Of a stretch of DNA of 64,000 nucleotides, positions 1-7,380 are shown piece after piece; positions within the stretch are counted from its first letter, which is position 1; every line of letters begins with the position of its first letter. The notes beneath the pieces are model-generated. The model searched no databases and was not told the DNA's origin. It saw nothing but the letters and a program-made list of their open reading frames with translations. Source of the DNA: Glebionis coronaria. Taxonomy: Eukaryota; Streptophyta; Magnoliopsida; Asterales; Asteraceae. Where the stretch lies: positions 571,451,469 to 571,515,468 of the forward strand of contig CM046876.1 in NCBI GenBank assembly GCA_025667525.1, written 5' to 3'. The translations under genes and the position numbers were made by a program.

Positions 1-834
1 TTTCTTATCCTCAAGAATTTTAGCAGAATCAGTAGTGGTCATAGAGAGATTTTGTTCAAGTTCATTAACTTTGGTGTTGGCAAGGTACATTTTTTGGCGT
101 TCATCCATTAAGAAAACATTATATTGACGCTTCTCTTTTGCTAATAACTCAAGAGTTGTATTATATTTGTTTTCAAAATCGTCCTTTTGACTTTTTAACG
201 CACTTCCCTTGTACCCCTCAAGCTCTTTGGTTTTCTGAAGGAGCTCATCTCTATAGCTTTCAATCATCTCAGTAGATTTGATTAGAGCAGCTTTGCATTC
301 TTCAAAACTTTGAGAGAGCGTAGCGTTTGCCTTCTTTAATTGCCTTTGACTCTTTTTATTTTCAGTGACATCTTTTTGTAAAGTAGCAATTAAATTAGCA
401 AGCGCAATACGTTCCTCTTCATCATATTCATTTGCATGTTGATCATCTTCAGACTCATTATTGCACATGTCTGATGAATCGGGTGTGGTATTGCTATCAA
501 CCGTTTCCATCATACACGTGTCATTAATGGCATTGGGTAGATCACTATGCTCAGGATTATCACCAAACACATTATATTCATCAGTAGTGTGTACCTTATC
601 GATTGGCTCAGTGTCAAAGATAGGGCCATTGTCATCTTCAGTGACTTTGAGAACTTCTTCAACCTTTGCCATGTACGAGTAATGTGCATCGAGCTCTTGA
701 TCAGAACCTTCATCATCAGTATCATTCAGCATTGCTCCTTCCTCAGCTGACAATTTAACCCCTGCTTCTATTTTCTTGCATAGCATCATCTTTTCCTTGT
801 GATAGCTGGAGTCTCTAACCCTTTTTGGCTTCCT
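1..834 (-). pseudogene. copia-1 gag-protease spacer, coiled-coil segment, runs off the left edge
   Basis: Reading continues in the same frame as the gag segment to its right, just after a TGA stop at 837-835, and stays open for about 278 codons to base 1. The first part is acidic (runs such as NDTDDEGSDQELDAHY). The second part, from about 420 down to 1, is rich in K, E, L and Q with heptad-like spacing and looks like a coiled coil (for example LANLIATLQKDVTENKKSQR). In Asteraceae copia elements of this type a long coiled-coil spacer separates the gag zinc knuckle from the protease; its role is unknown. No enzyme motif is present in the visible part. It would only be translated by reading through the upstream TGA. 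Confidence 0.7.
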
Positions 835-2044
835 TCATTCCTTTGCCATATGCCCATAACCTTGGCAATTAAAACATTGAATCCCACTCTGCTGAACCAC
901 TTGACTTCCAATAGTTTCCCTATTCCTGGTAGTAGCAGCAATCCTCTGAGTATCATACTTGGCAGTTTGTCGATCATACCTTGCAGAACTCTCAACATGT
1001 GTTGGATTATGTCGATCATACCTAGAAGGACTTTCACCACGTCGACGTGTGTCATACCTTGGAGGACTCTCAACATATCGGTTCTTTGTGTTAGATGATG
1101 TGCGAAGATTATTGTTGGTGGGTTTGTAGATTTTCTTGTAAGTCTTCATTATGAAAGCAATTTGTTGTTTCATCTCTCGGTTCTTTTGAGCTTGATCTTC
1201 ATCACTATCTTCTTCAGATGAGGACTCAGATGGTGGTGATGGTGCTCTTGTCACTTTACCTTGAGATTTTGTGGATGATGAAGACTTAGATGATGTGGAA
1301 GATCGTGGTGAAGATGATGTAGTGGAGTATGGCTTAGGAGCACGAGAGTGATGATCTTGAACATGTTGTGTGGTAGTCACTAAAGCAAGTGGATTAGCCG
1401 TCTTTGTAACACGTTCAGTTCGAATCTCATTTGCTTCATTCTGAAATTGCTTCAAGATGTCAAAGAGTCGATGATATGAGACCTCGTCTAACTTTTTGTT
1501 GTTGTTTCACCAAAGTGACGAACCGTGTCCACTCGGATTGAAGTTGTTGAACAAATTGAACATTGACTTGCATGGTGGAGACTTGCAGATTATTTCTTGT
1601 CATGTCATTCATCATCTTATAAAACCTGGAGTAGTAAGATTCAATTGAATCTCCATCCCTTGAAGTAAACTTGCCAAAATTCCAAAACAAGTTTGTTTTG
1701 ACATCTTGTTTGTTGAGTGATTCTTCTTGTTGCAAGCGTTCAATCGCAGTCCACATTTCACGTGCTGTCGGGCATGCATCAACCGTGGAGTAAATATCAT
1801 CTCCAATCCCACTTAAAACCATATAGATGGCTTCCTTCTCTGCATCATGCCAAGCACAATTTTCAGGTGTGAGATCGGCTCTTGTTTCATCACGTTCACT
1901 TGCAGGTATTGGATCAGTAGTATCTGTGGCTGCTCTTGGAGGAATTGAGATCTTCTTAAATATATATGGTCCATGAGTAATACATTTCCTCAAGGCATCA
2001 CCATTAGGTCTTGTATCAAGGTATCGTATGAAACGTGATTGCCA
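835..2044 (-). pseudogene. copia-1 gag (capsid plus zinc knuckle), broken
   Basis: This is the body of a copia gag (UBN2/gag-polypeptide type). The capsid part lies at 2044-1500, beginning QSRFIRYLDTRPNGDALRKC. A basic, S/R-rich linker follows at 1450-920, and then a CCHC-type knuckle at about 885-838 (CFNCQGYGHMAKE). Three breaks are visible. First, an insertion at 2045 separates it from its N-terminus at 5924-6027. Second, one extra A in an A-run near 1496 shifts the frame; sequence downstream of it fits only the next frame. Third, a TGA at 837-835 falls exactly where the last knuckle Cys should be, followed in frame by more spacer. Gag would form the virus-like particle and bind the RNA. 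Not functional as it stands. Confidence 0.85.
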
Positions 2045-2100
2045 TGTTGGGTCAAAAAGTTGATGTGGCAGAAACTCAAAATCGAAGGACATTTACTCAA

Positions 2101-2193
2101 GCGTTGACAAGAGTAATATAGACGTTGACAAGAGCAATGTAGGCGTTGACAGAAGTCAACAAAAGTCAAATGCAGTCAACAAAAGTCAACGCT
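2101..2193 (+). promoter_or_regulatory. W-box-like TTGAC array in LTR U3
   Basis: Seven TTGAC cores (three forward, four as GTCAA) occur within 93 bp, about 135-230 bp upstream of the TATA box. The same array is in the other LTR at 5421-5513. TTGAC is the core bound by WRKY transcription factors, and stress-activated plant copia LTRs often carry such sites. Binding is inferred, not shown. Confidence 0.55.
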
Positions 2194-2318
2194 GATGGAT
2201 TTGATGGAGAATTCTATTTGGGGAATATATAGAGTATATTATTTATGATATACACAATATATAGTTTATCTAAATAGAAGATTTAGATGTTTATTTGATT
2301 TTATCTCTTGTAGATTTT

Positions 2319-2341
2319 GTTCCTTCCACTATAAAAGGAAC
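2319..2341 (+). promoter_or_regulatory. TATA box framed by a 7-bp inverted repeat
   Basis: CTATAAAAGG is the LTR core promoter motif. GTTCCTT (2319-2325) and AAGGAAC (2335-2341) are perfect inverted repeats that enclose it. The same arrangement is at 5639-5661 in the 3' LTR. Confidence 0.65.
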
Positions 2342-2605
2342 AAGAGTCTTAGGTTTTTATTCATAACTTTCATTCACAATGTAAACCTAAAGTGTGTGTC
2401 GACTAGACGTGGGATTCAATGTATACACGTCTAGTGATTGTTGATTATTAATATAATTAACAATCCAATTGTGTTTTAATTCATGTTTCGTGCCTAAACA
2501 CCTTGTTAATGATTGTTGTTCTAATTCCGCTTTGATTATGTTAATCATATGAACAATGATCATTCCTAGTAGCTTAAAAGATCCGGAAACCAAGGTTTCC
2601 ACAAT

Positions 2606-2617
2606 TGGTATCAGAGC
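2606..2617 (+). other. Primer-binding site (initiator tRNA-Met type)
   Basis: TGGTATCAGAGC begins two bases after the 5' LTR. It is the classic plant complement of the initiator tRNA-Met 3' end, which primes minus-strand DNA synthesis, and it sets the element's orientation as plus. Confidence 0.95.
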
Positions 2618-3781
2618 CTCGTGGCTCGTGATGCTAGGACCAACAAGGTGTTCGTGTTTCAAGAAGAAAAGAAAAATCCGTCAAGGGTTTTTCTGGACGT
2701 TTTTGTGTGCGCAGCAGTATTCAGAAGGTCATAACTTTTGATTGAACCGTTGGATCGTCACGAAATTTTATATGTGTGTTCTACATACATATATCCAAAC
2801 ATCCACCAGAGGTATTGTCGAGTTTTATCCCCAGGAAAAAGTTATTAAGCGTCAAAGTCAGCAGTGAGTAAATGCAGTTTTCTATGGACAGCCATGTTCA
2901 AAACACGATCTCTCCTTCGTTAACCGTTGGATCTTCGTGATTTTTGAACTGTAGATTCTTGGCACATGTGTCTTGAATCTCACCGAAGGGATTTTTGATC
3001 TGAGCCCTAACGAAAAAGTTATTCAAGGTCAAAGTTGGCTGCATAATGATGTATGAAATTCTTAGTTCACATAAAATAATGAGTTAGGGTTTCCTCCAAA
3101 CCCTAAATCAATTATAAACAGAAAAAGAGGGTTTCATAGCTGTTGTATTGCTTAAAGATTCGAACTAAGGGTGTGTTACAAACCCTAATTAGGGTTTCGG
3201 TGCATACAATTTGAACCCTAGATCGATTTAAACAGAGAAAGGACGTTTGCAGCATATCGAGCCATTGAAAGCAGCAAGAAAAGGGATTTTTCATTCAGTC
3301 CTAAATTGATTCTCAAACCTTAGGTTAAGAATTCGATTTTAGAAAATGTTATTCTTGGTTTCATATAAATCCTGGATCTGGAATGCGTTTAATGATCAAA
3401 TGTTTTCACGAGGGGTTTATGTTGACTGCTGATTGATCAAAAGATGGTAAAAGAGAACGTGTGGTATGATGATACATGTATGTGCTGCATGATCCTTGCC
3501 TAATTTTTAAGGAATTATGATTTCCCTACAATATCTCCTTATTTATGGACGTGATACAAGCTGTTTTATGGAGTTTTATCTATTGTTTAAATTTCTCACG
3601 TGAAGATATTCCAAAAGCGATATAGGGTTCGATGATTATCACATGAGATATCATACTTTCTGTGAGGATTATATTCAACTTATATTTGGACAAGATATGG
3701 TTTTGGGACGCAACTTTTAAAAAAGGTATGTAATATGCATGACAATAAACTTTTTGGAGTTTCACACAGCCATGTTCTTCT

Positions 3782-3942
3782 GTTCACACGATGCAATTTT
3801 TATGATTGGTTAAGAAACTTGCGTTCACACGACCAAAAAGGAGAATAAGAATGGTGTGTTCACACGTGAATTAGTTAATGGAAAGCTTTCATGTTCACAT
3901 GAAGCTATTATTCTGATTGGTGGAAAGGTTGTGTTCACACGA
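3782..3942 (+). repeat. GTTCACACG repeat cluster
   Basis: GTTCACAC(G) recurs at about 3782, 3813, 3850 and 3933, with a diverged GTTCACATG near 3894, at spacings of roughly 30-45 bp. The linkers also share TGATTGGT. The cluster lies in the middle of the coding-free internal region. Function unknown. Confidence 0.6.
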
Positions 3943-4374
3943 GGCTTTTATCTACATGATATACAATTTACGTTGCTATATTATTTACATAAGGGTTTGA
4001 TCACATGATATACAATTTACGTTGGTATTGGCTAACGAGAAGTGGCTGCAAAGTAAGTTGCTGATTTTCAGCAAAGTGGGTTACTGCATTCAAGAAGTCA
4101 AAGACGTATGGTGTCTACTGTTTATCTGGACAAGATCTGTTCCTATTTTTGTGAGTAGATTATATGCAAAGATTATGGAACACATATTTGAAAGACACGT
4201 TTTGAAGGCTAATTTTTAGGGATTAACTCTAAAAGAGTGTGTTCTATTTTTAGAACGTAATTCTTTTAAGCTATTTCTTATTCTTCATCATTATTTTATT
4301 GGGCTTCTTGAGACGTAGGTTGAACAGAATTATGATGCTTCTGTTCAAAAGTTTTGGTGTCAGTGGTTGAATGC

Positions 4375-4503
4375 AACGCTGATAAGGAATTTGACGCTGA
4401 CAGGAAGATATTGACGCTGACAGGAAGTATTTTAACGCTGACAGAATAAGTCAACGCTGACAGGTTGACAGTGTTGTCCGATATATGCATTCAAACGCTG
4501 ACA
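4375..4503 (+). repeat. ACGCTGACA repeat cluster
   Basis: ACGCTGACA or close variants recur at about 4376, 4394, 4414, 4435, 4454 and 4495 with about 20-bp spacing, some followed by GGAAGATAT or GGAAGTAT. Related AACGCTGA and CGTTGACA strings occur in the LTR U3, so internal and LTR sequences share a motif vocabulary. Confidence 0.6.
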
Positions 4504-4530
4504 TGTATTGTCCGATATCGGACAATACAT
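4503..4530 (+). other. 28-bp perfect palindrome
   Basis: The 14-base half-site ATGTATTGTCCGAT is followed at once by its exact reverse complement with no loop. A partial copy (TTGTCCGATAT) lies about 30 bp upstream. It could be a dimeric-protein binding site, or a cruciform or RNA hairpin used as a packaging or dimerisation signal. Function is unknown. Confidence 0.8.
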
Positions 4531-5354
4531 CTGATTAAGATCTTGGATGAAGGAGGATGTTGGACAACACAAGGATAGCTGCTGTTTGAGAAAATTGGTA
4601 CGTTTTTAGCACACAAAAAGGTGGAATTTACACACAAAGGTACATGGAATCTCCGTTTTAATTTAGAATATCAAGTTGATATTTATGGCTCGGATATTTA
4701 ATAAGGGATTAATGATTTTAATGCGAGTTAACAACATTTATGAAGTAATTTATTGGAGTATGTAATCGGGATAGCCTTGAGAAAGAGTTATCCATGTCTG
4801 CTTTTACATACAAAGATATTGGTTCATCATGAAGAGGTGTTAGCTTAAGGGGAAGAATTATTGTGGTAAGTTTGATGATTGAAGAAGATTTTCGCGAGTT
4901 TGTGTTCTATCATATCTTAAAGTCATGGACTCCCAGTCATAGACTTTAAAGATAACTTGTTCGTGCTTTACATGGTTGGTGATGAAGGCTTGTCATAACA
5001 CTTGAAGGAGTTACATTATTTGCTCAGTGTCTCACAAAGGATGAGAATATTGACAAGGGATCGAGGTCTACTTATATCTCCTCTATAAGTTCTTAGTCAC
5101 ATGGATAGTACAAGACATGGAACACAAGATTGGGTTATTCTACTTCTACATCAAGAATATCTTATTTATTTTTTGTCAAGATCATTACATAGAGCCTACA
5201 TTTGAAGAATCTTCAAAGATTGCAGACATTTTTTTTTACTTTCCTGTTGATGTGACAAAAAGGGGAAGAAATACATGCTACACTTGAGGGGAAGCAACTT
5301 GAAGATCATGTACAACTTACAAGAGATACACATAGAGTTTTGCCACCATCAACT

Positions 5355-5363
5355 AGGGGAAGA
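5355..5363 (+). other. Polypurine tract
   Basis: AGGGGAAGA lies one base before the 3' LTR start and is the usual primer for plus-strand synthesis. It fits the plus orientation given by the primer-binding site. Confidence 0.85.
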
Positions 5364-5364
5364 T

Positions 5365-5923
5365 TGTTGGGTCAAAAAGTTGATGTGGCAGAAACTCAAA
5401 ATCGAAGGACATTTACTCAAGCGTTGACAAGAGTAATATAGACGTTGACAAGAGCAATGTAGGCGTTGACAGAAGTCAACAAAAGTCAAACGCAGTCAAC
5501 AAAAGTCAACGCTGATGGATTTGATGGAGAATTCTATTTGGGGAATATATTGAGTATATTATTTATGATATACACAATATATAGTTTATCTAAATAGAAG
5601 ATTTAGATGTTTATTTGATTTTATCTCTTGTAGATTCTGTTCCTTCCACTATAAAAGGAACAAGAGTCTTAGGTTTTTATTCATAACTTTTATTCACAAT
5701 GTAAACCTAAAGTGTGTGTCGACTAGACGTGGGATTCAATGTATACACGTCTAGTGATTGTTGATTATTAATATAATTAACAATCCAATTGTGTTTTAAT
5801 TCATGTTTCGTGCCTAAACACCTTGTTAATGATTGTTGTTCTAATTCCGCTTTGATTATGTTAATCATATGAACAATGATCATTCCTAGTAGCTTAAAAG
5901 ATCCGGAAACCAAGGTTTCCACA
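5365..5923 (+). repeat. 3' LTR of the nested non-autonomous element
   Basis: 559 bp, matching 2045-2603 except for four substitutions (near 2170/5490, 2231/5551, 2318/5638 and 2370/5690). It is followed directly by the second TGCCA target copy at 5924-5928, where copia-1 gag coding resumes. Confidence 0.95.
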
Positions 5924-6027
5924 TGCCATTGAGCATACCGACCAGATACAAGCATTGGTGGTCTCTCTTTGTTACCCGCCACCATTATGTTATTGTTCGT
6001 CACACGATATTCGGCAGTAGAATCCAT
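5924..6027 (-). pseudogene. copia-1 gag N-terminus, cut off by the nested insertion
   Basis: An ATG at 6027-6025 opens about 34 codons, MDSTAEYRVTNNNI... to ...LVSGRYAQW, and then meets the nested LTR at 5923. The next gag residues (QSRFIRYLD...) are found on the other side, at 2044 downward, in register once one copy of the TGCCA duplication is discounted. This shows directly that the LTR element interrupted a gag gene. In copia gags of this type this segment lies just upstream of the capsid domain. The start codon is chosen because the frame upstream is full of stops. Confidence 0.85.
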
Positions 6028-7010
6028 CTCAATATTATCTGAAATGATGAAGTGAATATGGATCTTAAGTAGATTTGTTGTGATCGTTGTTGTGGTTTAA
6101 ATTCCGAAAATTTCAATATTTCTCCAGTCCGACAATAAATTCACCAGTCCGACAAAACGGTAGACCAAAAAATTTTGTAATCGCCAAATTTTGAAATCGA
6201 GCTAGAAATGTCCTAAAACTAGTATGGAAAAAATTTGAATTTACTTGACGGAAAAATTTTAACTCTTTTTTTTAATCTTCGTGAAAACGATATTTCGAAA
6301 CTAGTCTAGATGGTGGCTAAGTCTAAAAAATACTAGAACAAAATTTAGCAAAAACACAGCATCGGAATGTCCATCGGAATGTCCTTATCGGAATACCCAA
6401 ATTGGAATGTCCCCCTTTATCGGAATACAATCGGAATCCCTTTGTCGGAATGATGTTGGAATGCCCTAATCGGAATGCAATCGGAATCCCTCTGTCGGAA
6501 TATGGAAAGACACCTTGACAGAATATATCAACTCCTGTCGGAATGTTATCGGAAAACCCTAGTCGGAATACCTAAATAACCCCTGTCGGAATATATATAT
6601 AAACTCCTGTCGGAATGTTGTTGTATAACCCTTAATCGGAATGTAATCGGATACACACTTGTCGGAAAGTAATCAGATAAGCCCTTGTCGGAAAGTCTAA
6701 TCGGAATACTGATAGGAATGTTTAAACCCTTTTCCGATGCGACTGATCGGAATCACTAAACCCTTTTCTGATTGCACTGATCGGAATAATAGCACTGTTA
6801 CGAGATTTTGAGGTAAAAAATGATATTTTCGACAAGAAATCCGTGATTTGAACCAACCAAATGCGACCAAATCCCTACCACAGCTATGTAGAAGATTTAT
6901 ATCAAGATATAGAGCATGGAAAACACAAAAAAATCTTGAATTCGAGATGATTATAAGAGAAAATCACACGAACCAAGTAAAATCAACAACGAATCACAAA
7001 ACTACCCCAT
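6028..7010 (-). other. copia-1 5' leader between primer-binding site and gag
   Basis: About 980 bp with no gene. It contains an ATTCCGA repeat field (6355-6790) and related short CGGAC/GTCCGAC pieces near 6127-6160. A leader of this length is where plant copia elements keep packaging and translation signals, but no specific signal can be assigned here. Confidence 0.7.
6355..6790 (-). repeat. ATTCCGA short-repeat field in the copia-1 leader
   Basis: On the minus strand the heptamer ATTCCGA (plus strand TCGGAAT) recurs more than 20 times in about 430 bp at irregular 8-30 bp spacing, with variants such as TCGGAAA and TTGGAAT. Longer units such as CCCTGTCGGAATAT are repeated locally, so slippage or unequal exchange is likely. 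Confidence 0.8.
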
Positions 7011-7024
7011 GGCGATTGATACCA
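7011..7024 (-). other. copia-1 primer-binding site
   Basis: On the minus strand TGGTATCAATCGCC starts two bases after the LTR end. The first eight bases match the initiator tRNA-Met primer site and the remainder diverges. Confidence 0.75.
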
Positions 7025-7026
7025 AT

Positions 7027-7380
7027 TGTTGTCCCTTTATTTTTGTGATGATTAAGCAAGGAAGATAGAAAGAAAATAGATGAAAATCGATGGATTCCTA
7101 GAGAGAGAAAGTAGTGAGAGAAAGTAGAGAGAGAGAGATGATTAAATTGGTGAATATTAGATTAGGAATAATGAGTTTACAAATGACCATCCACCCTCCT
7201 AACATGCTAGGAGGGTAGTATATATAGTCCACCCACATGCGGGCTTTAATGGGCTATATATTGGGCCGGGCTTGTCTTTTGGACTTTAATTAGTTTAAAT
7301 CCAAGCCCGTAAACCACGACTAATTAACTACCTATTACAACGTTCTAATAAATATTACAATAGAAACCTATGACCGAACA
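7027..7380 (-). repeat. copia-1 5' LTR (354 bp)
   Basis: On the minus strand it begins TGTTCGG at 7380 and ends GGACAACA at 7027, directly before the primer-binding site. The ends form a short TGTT/AACA inverted repeat. TATATATA at 7226-7219 is a TATA box, followed at once by a 9-bp hairpin. A CT-rich tract (7083-7135) lies in the presumed leader. The partner LTR is outside the window, so the ends rest on signal positions and not on a repeat comparison. Confidence 0.8.
7193..7226 (-). promoter_or_regulatory. copia-1 TATA box plus adjacent 9-bp hairpin
   Basis: TATATATA (7226-7219) is followed two bases later by ACCCTCCTA, a 6-base loop, and TAGGAGGGT (7216-7193, minus strand), which pair perfectly. 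The hairpin fills the space between TATA box and expected start site. A hairpin with the same geometry occurs in copia-2. Confidence 0.7.

Larger units (their letters stand above)
2045..2603 (+). repeat. 5' LTR of the nested non-autonomous element
   Basis: Direct repeat partner of 5365-5923, same length, four substitutions. It has TG...CA ends. U3 has an array of TTGAC/GTCAA cores at 2101-2193. A TATA box (CTATAAAAGG) lies at 2329-2338 and is followed by a T-rich, probably transcribed R/U5 part. The final bases abut the primer-binding site. Confidence 0.95.
2604..5364 (+). other. Coding-free internal region of the nested LTR element
   Basis: There are 2.76 kb without a recognisable gene. Short ORFs of up to about 65 codons are scattered on both strands and have no retroelement motif. 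It holds two short repeat clusters (3782-3942 and 4375-4503), a 28-bp perfect palindrome (4503-4530) and several stretches like AACCCTAA/AGGGTTT near 3080-3200. The end carries the purine tract. The region probably serves only as packaged RNA with cis signals. Confidence 0.8.
2045..5923 (+). mobile_element. Young non-autonomous LTR retrotransposon nested in copia-1 gag
   Basis: Two 559-bp direct repeats (2045-2603 and 5365-5923) start TGTTGGG and end TTCCACA. They differ at only four positions by eye. The 5-bp TGCCA is found both at 2040-2044 and at 5924-5928, so this is a complete, simple insertion. A tRNA-iMet-type primer-binding site follows the left LTR and a purine tract precedes the right one. 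The 2.76 kb between them has no ORF beyond about 66 codons and no gag or pol motif in any frame, so the element must use proteins made elsewhere (LARD- or large-TRIM-like). It splits the copia-1 gag codon run. The near-identical LTRs make it the youngest insertion in the stack. Confidence 0.95.
1..7380 (-). mobile_element. Ty1/copia LTR retrotransposon 'copia-1', 5' part, cut by window edge
   Basis: Read on the minus strand, the element runs from its 5' LTR (7380 down to 7027) through a primer-binding site (7024-7011), a 1-kb leader, and gag (6027 downward) to the window edge. Protease, integrase, reverse transcriptase and the 3' LTR would lie left of base 1. It is itself interrupted by another LTR element at 2045-5923. 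Its right border is the TGTT...AACA LTR end at 7380, followed by TTCCT, the expected 5-bp target duplication; the left copy is outside the window, so this is not confirmed. To the right the sequence becomes the gag of copia-2 on the opposite strand, so copia-1 landed near the start of copia-2 gag. Family assignment rests on the gag type and on gag preceding a long coiled-coil spacer. Confidence 0.85.

Noticed and set aside
2387..2662. 91-codon minus-strand ORF (and its partner at 5707-6027)
   Set aside because: It lies almost wholly inside the LTR repeats and shows no protein family. The copy at 5707-6027 is the gag N-terminus reading on into the LTR, not a gene of its own.
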